Positions 41,568 to 50,015 are shown, counted from the stretch's first letter. The stretch: 64,000 nucleotides of DNA from CAWBUW01 sp963792075 (GCA_963792075.1 CAWBUW010000012.1:1488001-1552000); one strand, 5' to 3'. The notes: generated by a model from the letters alone, not told the origin. Made by a program: numbers and translations.

Positions 41568-41942
41568 ATGCATAACACACACTCCTCCTCATCTAATTTA
41601 ATCCCGCTTACCCCAGCCGTGTTTCACATTCTTTTGGCATTGGTCGAAGGTGAACAACATGGCTATCGAATTATGCAAACCGTTTCCAAGAATTCGGATG
41701 AACAATTCCATATGGGCCCTGGAACGCTGTATGGAACAATCAAACGCTTGTTAACCGAGGGGTTAATCGAGGAATCCGGGGAACGACCCGATCCGGCGCT
41801 CGATGACGAACGCCGGCGGTATTATCGTTTGACCGAATTGGGAAAAACCGTCCTGCAGGCAGAGGCCGGACGTCTGGACGGGCTGGTTCAGCGGGCCAAA
41901 AAACTACACCTCATCCCGACATCCAAGAGTGAAATGCAATGA
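41568..41942 (+). CDS. PadR-family transcriptional repressor
   Basis: A 124-residue regulator from ATG 41568; longer in-frame starts are rejected because the promoter and operator lie between them. The winged helix reads LTPAVFHILLALVEGEQHGYRIM, then MGPGTLYGTIKRLLTEGLIEESGERP and RRYYRLTELGKTVLQAEAGRL, all typical of PadR. PadR proteins release DNA on binding small phenolics or drugs and often control an adjacent transporter. Its stop overlaps the start of the next membrane gene (ATGA). Confidence 0.93.
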   Translation: MHNTHSSSSNLIPLTPAVFHILLALVEGEQHGYRIMQTVSKNSDEQFHMGPGTLYGTIKRLLTEGLIEESGERPDPALDDERRRYYRLTELGKTVLQAEAGRLDGLVQRAKKLHLIPTSKSEMQ

Positions 41943-42556
41943 TCGAAGCCGTGCATCCCATACTTCTCAAGTTTACCTTATGGATCTATCGAAACCTGAT
42001 CTCCCTCTATCCTCGCGAATACCGCGAGCAGTTCGAGAAGGAGATGGTTCAGCTCATCCGCACGGAGTTGCGCCAGAGATGGGAATGCGAGTCCAAATAT
42101 GTTTTGGCCCACCTATGGATGCACTGGATCCCTGATCTTTTTACCTGTGCACTCCGAGAACAATACACAAAATTGGAGATTAGAATGAAAAAGCTGAGAT
42201 TTGTCTTGAATGGGGTTGCGTTCATTATCTTGTTTGCCTGGATCACTTTTGTGGGGTTGACCGAGATGAAATATTTCCTCCATCTTCCTATCCAGGATCC
42301 CACTCGGTGGCTCATGGGGGAAAGCTTCACTTCTTTGGCGTTGGCCTCTCTGAACAGCTTCCTGGCATTGGGGCCATTAGCCGCCTTAGTTTTAGCCATT
42401 TATCCATTTCTTCATGTTGGCCGCAGCGGACTGCCAGGAGATCTGCTTGAAATTCGGGTACAGCGGGCTACGGGCGCAAGCCTGGCGCTCATCCTGGGGA
42501 GTGGGTTGACGTCTATGCTCATCCTGGCGGTCTTTGTGCTTTCGCGAATTGATTGA
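41939..42556 (+). CDS. Membrane protein coupled to PadR
   Basis: A 205-residue protein. The first 70 residues (LYPREYREQFEKEMVQLIRTEL) resemble the short N-terminal domain found before membrane or ABC-permease parts of genes paired with PadR regulators. Then come three or four membrane segments (about 85-105, 130-160, 183-203). It starts in an ATGA overlap with padR, so both are made together and the gene is probably the regulator's main target. Its 3' end overlaps the convergent methyltransferase gene by 38 bases. Function unknown. Confidence 0.75.
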   Translation: MIEAVHPILLKFTLWIYRNLISLYPREYREQFEKEMVQLIRTELRQRWECESKYVLAHLWMHWIPDLFTCALREQYTKLEIRMKKLRFVLNGVAFIILFAWITFVGLTEMKYFLHLPIQDPTRWLMGESFTSLALASLNSFLALGPLAALVLAIYPFLHVGRSGLPGDLLEIRVQRATGASLALILGSGLTSMLILAVFVLSRID

Positions 42557-43022
42557 TCCCATTGGATCTTGGGATCCAGCGCGGGACTTTACGAAGATAG
42601 TCCTCGTAACCTGCGCCGAAGCGTTTGCGGAGATTGGGCTCTTCGTAGAAGATGACGAATAAGTGGGTTAACAGGAATGCCAGGCCTGCGTAGACGAGCA
42701 ACCACCAGAAACCGAACCACAGGAAATGCCCGAGCAGAATCAAAACCACACCAACGTAGATCGGGTTGCGGATGTAGCGGTATAACCCTGAGACCACCAA
42801 TTCCTTTGGCGGGTCGATCGGCGCCGGCGTACCGCGGCCCTTGAAGGTGAAGTCCCAGAAGCACCACAAGACCGCCAGAGCTCCAACCGGCCAGAGCAGG
42901 AAAGCAAGATAGGCAAGGATGCCGGTTTCGATGCGCGGGCCTTTGAGGAAAAAAGTCAGCGGGACATAGAATCCGAAATTCTGCGCCAAGAGGAGGTAGA
43001 GCAGAGATTTCAGCGTGGTCAT
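42519..43022 (-). CDS. Isoprenylcysteine methyltransferase-like (ICMT/PEMT) membrane protein
   Basis: A 167-residue integral membrane protein starting at ATG 43022 (the longer frame has no ribosome site). Four or five hydrophobic segments are seen. The signature GLYRYIRNPIYVGVVLILLGHFLWFG followed by FYEEPNLRKRFGAGYEDYLRKVPRWIP is that of ICMT/phospholipid methyltransferase-type enzymes, which bind S-adenosylmethionine at the membrane. The bacterial substrate is unknown. It follows the DUF1761 gene by seven bases on the same strand, forming a two-gene unit. Confidence 0.85.
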   Translation of the reverse strand: MTTLKSLLYLLLAQNFGFYVPLTFFLKGPRIETGILAYLAFLLWPVGALAVLWCFWDFTFKGRGTPAPIDPPKELVVSGLYRYIRNPIYVGVVLILLGHFLWFGFWWLLVYAGLAFLLTHLFVIFYEEPNLRKRFGAGYEDYLRKVPRWIPRSNGINQFAKAQRPPG

Positions 43023-43029
43023 ATTATTC

Positions 43030-43461
43030 CTAGCGCCATGCGCCCAGAATGGCGCCCATGAGCACATAGTCGAGGAGATGGTTGCCGGTTTCGAGCACCC
43101 AGGCCTTTAAGTGACCGGCGAACAATTTGTTCGTCAAACTTGCGGGCGCGACAAAGCCAAACCAGAGCATGAACCCGGCCAGCGCGCCTGAGCCCAAAGT
43201 TGGGCCTCCCGGCGTCAGGCTGCCGATGGCATTGACCATCAAGGCCATGAACACTGCCTGGATGATCGCCGAAAGCACCGTCAGCGGCCAGAGCACGACT
43301 GGGCTTAACCTCCCGCCGGGAGAAAAGTTTTCCGGTTTGCCCATGGCCTTCAGCCATGCATGGTAAAACGCGCTCCATCCGCGAAACCAGAGGCCCCCGG
43401 CCATCAAGTAGACCAGGACACACACAATAACAGCCAGCCAATTAATGGAACTGAAATTCAT
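43030..43461 (-). CDS. DUF1761 membrane protein
   Basis: A 143-residue protein with four membrane segments, start ATG 43461 with AAGGAGG upstream. NWLAVIVCVLVYLMAGGLWF at the start, the WSAFYHAWLKAMGK loop, and FMLWFGFVAPASLTNKLFAG are typical of DUF1761, a family of unknown function often found beside regulators. It shares a unit with the ICMT-like gene and is divergent from the TetR gene, with a 105-bp mobile hairpin element in between. Confidence 0.85.
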   Translation of the reverse strand: MNFSSINWLAVIVCVLVYLMAGGLWFRGWSAFYHAWLKAMGKPENFSPGGRLSPVVLWPLTVLSAIIQAVFMALMVNAIGSLTPGGPTLGSGALAGFMLWFGFVAPASLTNKLFAGHLKAWVLETGNHLLDYVLMGAILGAWR

Positions 43462-43508
43462 ATCAGCCTCCTTCGACAATTTGGATTAGCCCGCGCCAAC
43501 CTTTGGGG

Positions 43509-43613
43509 CTCTCTGGGAATCGTCATGAGGGGGCGGTTATGTGGGGGTGTTTTGCGGGCTTTGCCCGCAAAACACCCCCACATTTGCTCTCTGTCACGGC
43601 AACTCCCAATAAA
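43509..43613. mobile_element. 105-bp hairpin element, copy 1
   Basis: It runs from CTCTCTGGGAATCG to CAACTCCCAATAAA with a perfect central hairpin (arms ATGTGGGGGTGTTTTGCGGGC, loop TTT). ACCTTTGG occurs on both sides (43499-43506 and 43616-43623), a likely target-site duplication. It is about 90% identical to the copy at 54411-54515. Confidence 0.8.
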
Positions 43614-43748
43614 TCACCTTTGGATAATAAAGCCATAGTGATGTTTATGATACACTGTGTTGTTATACAAAAGGTTATCATGTTTGACGATCAATGGTCA
43701 AGCGTCAAGTGGAATGCAAATGCCGCATATGCAACAGGAGAAGGAAAT

Positions 43749-44387
43749 ATGACTTACAATGAGCCTGCCAGCGAAGACCTTCGAGTGAAGCGTACTCTTA
43801 GGCTGATATTGGAAGCAATGATCGAACTGACCACCCAGAAAGGGTTTTCTAAAGTGACCGTGCGCGATATTACAAAGTACGCCGGGATCAACCGGGCGAC
43901 CTTTTACCGGCATTACCAGGATAAGTTTGACCTGCTCGACCAATATGTCCAGGCGCTCTATGAGTTGTCTGATGCGCCGCCTGAAACCGGGCGGCGCATA
44001 TCAAGTGAAAGCGTTGATAAACAAAGCGCTCAGGGGATGGCCAAGGTGTTTGAACACATCCGCGCCAATGCCAGGTTCTATCGCGTGATGCTAAGCAAAA
44101 ACGGCGATCCGGCGTTTTCAGAGAAGATCCGCCAGTACATCCAGAAACGAATCCGTCGTTCACTGCCACAAGAACTGCAAAACGAAGCGGGCTCGCTGGA
44201 CCTATACCTGAGCTATATTTCCAGCGGCTCGCTGGGAGGTTTAGTCTGGTGGCTCGAACACGAAATGCCGTATACCCCTGAAGAAATGGCCGCCATTTCC
44301 TACCAACTCAACTCCGCTAATCTAAATATCATCCTGGGGCAGGCGCAATCCCAAAAGCTATCCCCAAAAGGGGCGTTTACAAAATGA
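43749..44387 (+). CDS. TetR-family transcriptional regulator
   Basis: A 212-residue regulator, start ATG 43749 because AGGAGAAGGA lies just before it. The helix-turn-helix is LRLILEAMIELTTQKGFSKVTVRDITKYAGINRATFYRHYQDKFDLLDQYV. The C-terminal ligand domain fits TetR_C-type (DhaS-like) sequences (SGSLGGLVWWLEHEMPYTPEEMA). It probably represses itself and the adjoining membrane genes. Its stop overlaps the ATG of the following, damaged membrane gene. Confidence 0.9.
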   Translation: MTYNEPASEDLRVKRTLRLILEAMIELTTQKGFSKVTVRDITKYAGINRATFYRHYQDKFDLLDQYVQALYELSDAPPETGRRISSESVDKQSAQGMAKVFEHIRANARFYRVMLSKNGDPAFSEKIRQYIQKRIRRSLPQELQNEAGSLDLYLSYISSGSLGGLVWWLEHEMPYTPEEMAAISYQLNSANLNIILGQAQSQKLSPKGAFTK

Positions 44388-44690
44388 ATGACACCAACGT
44401 CGTTTCCTTCTTTACGCCCTGATCGGTCTCATTTTTGGCGTGATCGACTGGTTCTACCTGGACTGGTTGGCGCATATCTCATGGGGCAGCTTGGGAGAAT
44501 CCATCCTGGTTGTGCCTGTTATTATCGCCATGAATTACGGCATATGGCTGGTTCCCATCATCCCGGTTGTCGTTTATGAAGCCGGACGCACGCAAAGAAT
44601 ACGTAACACGATGCTCGCCGGGATGCTGACCTGGTCATGTGCCATCTTCAGCTATTATGTCTATTACGCCGCCCTTGCCTGCACCACATC
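44384..44690 (+). pseudogene. Membrane protein gene, frameshifted and 3'-truncated
   Basis: The ATG at 44384 overlaps the TetR stop but its frame ends after 12 codons. From about 44401 the neighbouring frame carries a clear membrane protein (RFLLYALIGLIFGVIDWFYLDWLAH, WLVPIIPVVVYEAG), meaning one base is missing near 44398-44401. After SYYVYYAALA at about 44685 the frame runs antisense into the XRE gene, so the 3' end of the original gene has been lost. It was probably the TetR-controlled membrane partner. Confidence 0.65.
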
Positions 44691-44963
44691 TAGCACAGCT
44701 TCTGGATGCTTGGCGGCAACCTGGAGCAGAACACGCGCGGGGCCTTCTGGCACGCGCCGGCCCTGTTCCCAATTGCGGAGTGTACGCACGCTAATGCCCA
44801 ACAGCGCGGCAAACTGTTCCTGTGTAAGACCAAAACCATCCCGGATATCCCTGATCTCCGGGGGCTGAATCGTGAAAATCCGGGAAGCGGGCTGGTCGCC
44901 GCGCAGAATGGCGCCACCTTCACGGACACTGGCTACCAGTTCAGCAAACAGTTCGTCTTTCAT
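44664..44963 (-). CDS. XRE-family antitoxin-like regulator (NadS/HigA type)
   Basis: A 99-residue DNA-binding protein. Residues 35-80 form a Cro/C1 helix-turn-helix (IRDIRDGFGLTQEQFAALLGISVRTLRNWEQGRRVPEGPARVLL). The N-terminus MKDELFAELVASVREGGAILRG is typical of NadS/HigA-type antitoxins, which normally pair with a RelE/HigB toxin gene just upstream. No toxin gene is present; instead its ATG overlaps the stop of a GT4 gene (ATGA). It may be an orphan antitoxin. Confidence 0.88.
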   Translation of the reverse strand: MKDELFAELVASVREGGAILRGDQPASRIFTIQPPEIRDIRDGFGLTQEQFAALLGISVRTLRNWEQGRRVPEGPARVLLQVAAKHPEAVLDVVQARAA

Positions 44964-46159
44964 GGGTACTCCTCAGATATCAGCAGTTTCCGGTACACCT
45001 TGAGCAGCTTCTTTTGCGCCTGGCGCCAGGTGAACTGGGCGCGCACGTGTGCCGCGGCGCTTTCAGCCAGCGCGGCAGCCAGAGCGGGGTCTTGCAGCAG
45101 GCGCAGCACCTGGCGGGCCAGGTCTTGCGGGTCGCCGGGGGCGAAGAGCAGGCCGTCCTGGTTCTCGCGCACCAGCTCACGCACCACGGGCAGGTTGGAA
45201 GCGACCAGCGGGCGCCCGGCAGCCATGTATTCCAGCACCTTGATCGGGCAGCAGCCTTGCGTCACGTTGCGGTCGTTCAAAGTGAGCGGCGCCAGGCAGA
45301 TATCCGCCTCGGCCAGCAGCCCGGGCACCAGGTGGTGCGGCAGCGCATCTTCGAGGGTGACGTGTTCGTCCAGCCCCAGCTTGTGGATCTGCTTGGCCAG
45401 CAGCTTGCGCTGGCGGCTGCGCCCGCGGCCCACGATGCGCAGGCGCGCCGGGTGCTTTTCCAGGATGGCCGGCATGGCCAGGATGATGGACTCCAGCCCC
45501 TGCCAGTCGGCCAGTGTGCCGATGTAGAGCAGGGTGGGCGGCCGTTCTGAATTCCGCTCGGGCAAAGGGGTAACGGGGAAGTCGCGTGGGGAGACGCCGT
45601 TGGGGATGACGGTGATCTTACGGGGTGAGGCTCCCAGGCTGACCAGGAACAGGCGCGTGATCTCGGAAGGACAGAGGATAGCGTCGCTCAAGGCCAGCGC
45701 GGCGATCTCCTGCTCGCGGATTTTCTCCAGCAGCGGCGAGCCGGCGAGCGCCGGGTAGTGGTATTTCAGCTCGATCGAAGGCAGCCCATTGACCTCGAAT
45801 AGAGTCCGGTACCCCAGGCGTTCTTTGTTCTGCGCCAGCAGCAGCCCATCCCACAACGAGCGGTAGTGCACCAGCGCATAAGGTCCAGACTGGCCGGCTT
45901 TGCTAACCTGGTCCAGTACCCACGGGCCGAAAGCGGCAGCGCGCTGCAAGAAGTTCTCGTCTTCCGCCGCATCCTGCCGGTACACCCTGACGCCGTACAG
46001 GTCTTCCTGCGCAGGCAGCAGACCATCGCCAGGGGTGAGCACGTCCACTGTATATCCCGCTTCAGCCAGTCCCTGCAGCAGGTGGGCCATGTGTGTGCTG
46101 GAGCCTTTGGGGCTTGGAAAAACATCAAAAGCAGTGTATAACACACGGGTGGGCTTCAT
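44960..46159 (-). CDS. Glycosyltransferase family 4 (GT4)
   Basis: A 399-residue GT-B enzyme. It starts MKPTRVLYTAFDVFPSPKGSSTHMAHLLQGLAEAGY and carries KITVIPNGVSPRDFP, LLYIGTLADWQGLESII, RIVGRGRSR and a donor-site region CLAPLTLNDRNVTQGCCPIKVLEYMAAGRPLVAS, in which the usual E-x7-E is only partly kept. It probably adds a sugar in envelope polysaccharide or glycolipid synthesis. No ribosome site is seen; a -10-like TATAAT on the minus strand lies eight bases before the ATG, which suggests a leaderless message. Confidence 0.9.
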   Translation of the reverse strand: MKPTRVLYTAFDVFPSPKGSSTHMAHLLQGLAEAGYTVDVLTPGDGLLPAQEDLYGVRVYRQDAAEDENFLQRAAAFGPWVLDQVSKAGQSGPYALVHYRSLWDGLLLAQNKERLGYRTLFEVNGLPSIELKYHYPALAGSPLLEKIREQEIAALALSDAILCPSEITRLFLVSLGASPRKITVIPNGVSPRDFPVTPLPERNSERPPTLLYIGTLADWQGLESIILAMPAILEKHPARLRIVGRGRSRQRKLLAKQIHKLGLDEHVTLEDALPHHLVPGLLAEADICLAPLTLNDRNVTQGCCPIKVLEYMAAGRPLVASNLPVVRELVRENQDGLLFAPGDPQDLARQVLRLLQDPALAAALAESAAAHVRAQFTWRQAQKKLLKVYRKLLISEEYP

Positions 46160-46174
46160 GTATAATAATTATAC
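46160..46174. promoter_or_regulatory. Symmetric divergent promoter region
   Basis: GTATAATAATTATAC is a perfect palindrome giving a TATAAT hexamer on each strand between the divergent genes at 46159 and 46193. Confidence 0.45.
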
Positions 46175-46192
46175 GTGCTTTTTGGGAGATAA

Positions 46193-47035
46193 ATGATGGC
46201 AGCATATGATCCGGTGTACCTAAGTTTGAGCGATGATCCCCTGACCATTGTTGGGAAGATGGATGAATTCCAGGCCTCGCGCCATAAAGCGCTCCAGGCC
46301 AACGATCGCCGCAAGCGCATCCCCTTATTCCTGGCGTTTGCTGGCGTGGGCCTGGTTGGATTTGACCTGTTCTTTTTCTGGCTCTTGCTGCGCTACAATG
46401 TTTGCCTGCTCACGCCAGTAGCCGTGATCTGCTGGATTGCGGCGATTGTCATCGCGATCGCGCTGCGTAAGGCGCGCCTGCGCAGCCTGGCACCCGCTTT
46501 TACGGAGGCGCGCGAGATCATCTACACCCTGCGCGATGACATCAAACCGGGCAGTGGCTTCCTGGGGCACGTGGATCTGACCGGCCTGGAGCAGCAGAGC
46601 AAAATTGCGCGTGAGGTGAAGGATGAACTGGGACGCACCAACCGCCTGTACATGGACCCATGGCTTAACCTGAAGCTGAAGATGTATGATGGCAACATCC
46701 TGCGCCTTTCGGCGGTGGAACGGACTAAAACGCGCCTGGGTTACTGGAAACGCGGCCAGATCAGCGGCAAAAATAAGTGGAAACCGGATAAATTCAAAGG
46801 CCGCGTGGCCGAGCTGAAAATGCGCCTGGCGGTCAACCCGGAAGTATACGAGATCAGCCTCCAGCCGGAATTGCGCCTGGGAGCCATGGTAGGCGAATAT
46901 GCCATCGCACAGGCCGATGGGAACGGCGGCATCCTGACCGTGATCGCGACCACCTCAGGTGAACCTAAGGCAGTAGATATCTTGAATGTGATGCGCGTCG
47001 CATATAACTCTTTGAAACGGAAGGTAACAGCATGA
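46193..47035 (+). CDS. Two-TM membrane protein of unknown function
   Basis: The product has 280 residues (ATG 46193, with a second ATG directly after it; GGGAG upstream). Two adjacent membrane segments lie at about 45-90 (IPLFLAFAGVGLVGFDLFFFWLLL, LLTPVAVICWIAAIVIAIAL). The soluble part (about 95-280) has no family I recognise; it includes EIIYTLRDDIKPGSGFLGHVDLTGLEQQSK and a mainly beta C-terminus. Its stop overlaps the next gene's ATG (ATGA), so it works with the propeller/zinc-ribbon membrane protein encoded there. Confidence 0.7.
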   Translation: MMAAYDPVYLSLSDDPLTIVGKMDEFQASRHKALQANDRRKRIPLFLAFAGVGLVGFDLFFFWLLLRYNVCLLTPVAVICWIAAIVIAIALRKARLRSLAPAFTEAREIIYTLRDDIKPGSGFLGHVDLTGLEQQSKIAREVKDELGRTNRLYMDPWLNLKLKMYDGNILRLSAVERTKTRLGYWKRGQISGKNKWKPDKFKGRVAELKMRLAVNPEVYEISLQPELRLGAMVGEYAIAQADGNGGILTVIATTSGEPKAVDILNVMRVAYNSLKRKVTA

Positions 47036-48588
47036 AAAACCGCACCCTGGTGACGCTGGTCGTGGCGGGCATCCTGGTCTTGGTCGTGATGTGTTCAGCC
47101 GCATTCATGGCTTTTTCAGGACTGGCGACTGCCGAGAAATATAATGTGCAAAAGGTCTGGTCATCTGATTTTAGCAATGCCCAGAGCATGAAGATCATCG
47201 ATCTCACCGGTGATGGGCAGGATGACCTGTTCCTGCAGAATCCCAACATGATCCAGGTGCTGGACGCACAGGGCAAAGAGTTGCTTGCGCGCAGCTTCAG
47301 CGGCACGATGGTTTCTTCGATGGGGGACGTCAACGGCGATGGCAGCGAAGATATCGTCGCTTTCTATTCAACCGATGCGGGAGGGCAGATCCTCGCGCTG
47401 AGTAAGGGGGAAGAGCTCTGGACAGCGCAAACCCAATTGGGCGAGCCCAGCCGCGTGGCAGTGGTGCGTTTTGCCTCCGGCGCTCAGGTGGTGGCGGGGG
47501 ATATGCTGGGCAACCTGGAAGCCTTTTCTGCCGCGGGTGAGCCGCTGTGGCAGGCCTCGATGGGCGTGAACGATTTTGTGCGCGGCCTGGATGACGCTCT
47601 GGTTGCAGGCCAGGTCTATCTGGCTGCCGCCAACCACAACGGCACCCTGGCGGTGTATGACAGCCAGGGCCAACAACTGTGGATCAGCGGCATCGGGGGG
47701 AATTTGCGCCGCATGCGTGCTTACGACCTGGATGGCGATGGCACCAGTGAGCTGGTAACCGGGGGAGAGAACAATGCGGTCATGGTATTTGATGCGGCCA
47801 GCGGCACCGTCGAAGCCGAGCTGCACCTGGGGCAGACGATTACCGAAATCCGCGATGCCGAGCTGAATGGTGACCCTGCCAGCCGCGAGCTGGTGGTAGG
47901 TGGTAAGGAAGGCGGCGTGTGGGCGCTGAGCTCTTCCATAAACCAGCTCTGGTCGGGTGTGGCAAGCGAGAAAGTGACTGAGATTGCTGCCATCGACGTG
48001 AACCAGGATGGCAAGGATGATGTGTTGATCGGGGATGATTCCGGCAACGTTTACCTCTTCACCTCCACCGGCGAGCGCAACTCTTTACAGAACCGGGCTG
48101 CCATCATGCGCATCGACGTAGGCAAGCTGGGTGGAGAACGCCTGGCTGCAGTCGCGGATGCGAACCAGGTGCAAATGCTGCGCATCGACCACCAGGCCTT
48201 GCCCGGCTTCCGCTTCAGCCCGCTCCTGACAGGCCTGTTGATCTCAGCGGTGATCCTGGTGACAGCCTGGCTGGTTGCGACCATGGCACCCAAACCTGCA
48301 GAACGACTGACCCTGCAGGGACAGTCTGCCGAAAGCCTGCTGGCGAACCGGCGCATGCTCAAGGAGAGCATCGCTGACGTGGAACGGTTGAAGTCGGGCG
48401 GAGAGATGACCTCCGAAGCCTACCTGCTGCGGCTCAAAGAGCTGCGCGAGCTGCTGGCCGAAAACGATGCTGCCTTGCAGAAGGCGGGTGTGAAAGTGCA
48501 GTTGGAGACGATCACCTGCCCGAACTGCGGCGGCAAGCTGCAGCTCGGCGTAGACCGCTGTGAGTACTGCGGCCAGGTGTTACTTTAA
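47032..48588 (+). CDS. Membrane beta-propeller with cytoplasmic zinc ribbon
   Basis: A 518-residue protein. A first membrane segment (about 7-29) is followed by an outer-face propeller of FG-GAP/PQQ-like repeats (IIDLTGDGQDDLFLQNPN, MGDVNGDGSEDIVAFYS, YDLDGDGTSELVTGGENN, IDVNQDGKDDVLIGDDSG), whose DxDxDG motifs should bind calcium. A second membrane segment (about 398-420) leads to a helical cytoplasmic tail and a zinc ribbon (CPNCGGKLQLGVDRCEYCGQ, Cys near 496, 499, 510 and 513). The layout suggests a sensor or an envelope-complex scaffold. It is co-translated with the preceding gene. Confidence 0.78.
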   Translation: MKNRTLVTLVVAGILVLVVMCSAAFMAFSGLATAEKYNVQKVWSSDFSNAQSMKIIDLTGDGQDDLFLQNPNMIQVLDAQGKELLARSFSGTMVSSMGDVNGDGSEDIVAFYSTDAGGQILALSKGEELWTAQTQLGEPSRVAVVRFASGAQVVAGDMLGNLEAFSAAGEPLWQASMGVNDFVRGLDDALVAGQVYLAAANHNGTLAVYDSQGQQLWISGIGGNLRRMRAYDLDGDGTSELVTGGENNAVMVFDAASGTVEAELHLGQTITEIRDAELNGDPASRELVVGGKEGGVWALSSSINQLWSGVASEKVTEIAAIDVNQDGKDDVLIGDDSGNVYLFTSTGERNSLQNRAAIMRIDVGKLGGERLAAVADANQVQMLRIDHQALPGFRFSPLLTGLLISAVILVTAWLVATMAPKPAERLTLQGQSAESLLANRRMLKESIADVERLKSGGEMTSEAYLLRLKELRELLAENDAALQKAGVKVQLETITCPNCGGKLQLGVDRCEYCGQVLL

Positions 48589-48591
48589 TTT

Positions 48592-48628
48592 GGTTAAGTT
48601 GTGCGGGCTATGCCCGCACAACTTAACC
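48592..48628 (+). terminator. Perfect 17-bp hairpin after the propeller gene
   Basis: Arms GGTTAAGTTGTGCGGGC and complement, loop TAT, three bases after the stop codon. No T-run. Confidence 0.8.
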
Positions 48629-48641
48629 CAGTGAGAGGACT

Positions 48642-50015
48642 ATGGAACCGGACTCGTTGTATTTATGGCAGGCCTCGGCGCAAATCCGCGCCGGGGCGCT
48701 TTCCCCGCTGGAGCTGACCCAGGCGCTGCTCGAGCGTATCCATCAACAGGACGAAGCGCTGAACTGCTTCATCACTGTCCTGCCTGAATTGGCGCTGCAG
48801 CAGGCGCGCCAGGCAGAAGCGGAGATCGCCCGCGGCGCGTGGCGGGGACCGCTGCATGGCATCCCGCTGGCGTTCAAAGACTTATTCGAGACCGCCGGGG
48901 TGCGCACCACCGCGGGCACAACTTTCTTCGCTGATTTCGTGCCTCAGCAGGATGCGGCCGTAGTGCAACGCCTGGCCGAGGCAGGCGTAGTTCTCCTGGG
49001 CAAAACGAATATGCACGAGGTTGCCCTGGGTGTCACCAACGAGAACCCGCATTACGGCGTGTGTCGCAATCCCCGTGACCCCGCGCGGATTACTGGCGGC
49101 TCGTCGGGCGGCTCGGCAGCCGCGCTGGCGGCGGGCCTTTGCCTGGGCGCCTTGGGCTCGGATACCGGCGGCTCGATCCGCATCCCTGCCTCGCTGTGTG
49201 GTGTGGTGGGCCTGAAGCCCACGCGCGGCCGGGTCAGTCTGCGCGGCGTGATCCCTCTGAGCTGGAACCTGGACCACGTCGGGCCGCTGGCCCGCTGCGT
49301 GCGTGATGCCGCCCTGCTGCTGCAGGCGATGGCAGATTACGACGCGCAAGATCCCTACTGCGTTGACCATCCGGTGGAGGATTACCTCTCCGGCCTGGAA
49401 GACGGTGTACGCGGTTGGCGGGTGGGGCTTGCCAGCGGCGAGTTCTTCGAAGTAGCCGACAGGGGTGTCCTGGATGCCGTGCAGCGGGCAGCGCAGGTCT
49501 TCGAGCAGTTGGGGGTGCAGGTGGAGCCTGTGCTTGTGCCCGAAGTGCAGCAGATGGCGCAGGCCAACGGCTTGATGGTGGTCTCGGATGCGGCTGCTTT
49601 TCACCGCCAGCGTTTGGAGTCCAACCCGCAGGGCTTTGGCGCAGATGTGCGCCAGCGGCTGGAGACGGGCGCCAAGTATTCAGCCACGGATTATTCCCAG
49701 GCGCGGCGCGTACAGTCCCTGGCCCGGCATTGGTTTGCCCAGTTTTTCCAGGAATACGATCTGCTGCTGCTGCCGGCTACGCCGGTGGTCGCTCCGCCCA
49801 TTGGGGCGGTCGGTGCAGCTTCTCGGGCGCCACAGCTCACGCGTTTTACCGCACCGTTCAACCTGACCGGCTTGCCGGCTGTCTCGATCCCTTGCGGCCT
49901 GGTAATGGATGAGGGGGCTGCTCTGCCCGTGGGCTTGCAGCTTGTGGGGCGTGCCTGGGACGAGAAACGGGTGCTGCAAGCGGCCTTCGCTTACGAGCAG
50001 GCTGTCCGCAAGTAG
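48642..50015 (+). CDS. Amidase-signature hydrolase (GatA-like)
   Basis: A 457-residue amidase. The Ser-cisSer-Lys triad is visible as K79 in LAFKDLF, the serines of TGGSSGGSAAAL (154-158) and S178 in DTGGSIRIPASLCG. The surrounding signature is complete. The family includes GatA of the Glu-tRNA amidotransferase, but no gatB or gatC gene adjoins it, so a free amide hydrolase (for example an aryl or acyl amide amidase) is more likely. GAGAGGAC precedes the ATG. The stop codon itself is part of the next hairpin. Confidence 0.9.
   Translation: MEPDSLYLWQASAQIRAGALSPLELTQALLERIHQQDEALNCFITVLPELALQQARQAEAEIARGAWRGPLHGIPLAFKDLFETAGVRTTAGTTFFADFVPQQDAAVVQRLAEAGVVLLGKTNMHEVALGVTNENPHYGVCRNPRDPARITGGSSGGSAAALAAGLCLGALGSDTGGSIRIPASLCGVVGLKPTRGRVSLRGVIPLSWNLDHVGPLARCVRDAALLLQAMADYDAQDPYCVDHPVEDYLSGLEDGVRGWRVGLASGEFFEVADRGVLDAVQRAAQVFEQLGVQVEPVLVPEVQQMAQANGLMVVSDAAAFHRQRLESNPQGFGADVRQRLETGAKYSATDYSQARRVQSLARHWFAQFFQEYDLLLLPATPVVAPPIGAVGAASRAPQLTRFTAPFNLTGLPAVSIPCGLVMDEGAALPVGLQLVGRAWDEKRVLQAAFAYEQAVRK

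Noticed and set aside
44664..44868. A longer plus-strand membrane protein reading to 44868
   Set aside because: Past about 44690 it is antisense to a well-supported helix-turn-helix gene and loses all hydrophobic character, so the end is not genuine coding.
48642..50015. Calling the amidase GatA of the tRNA amidotransferase
   Set aside because: The signature fits all amidases, and no gatB or gatC lies nearby, so the specific name is not justified.
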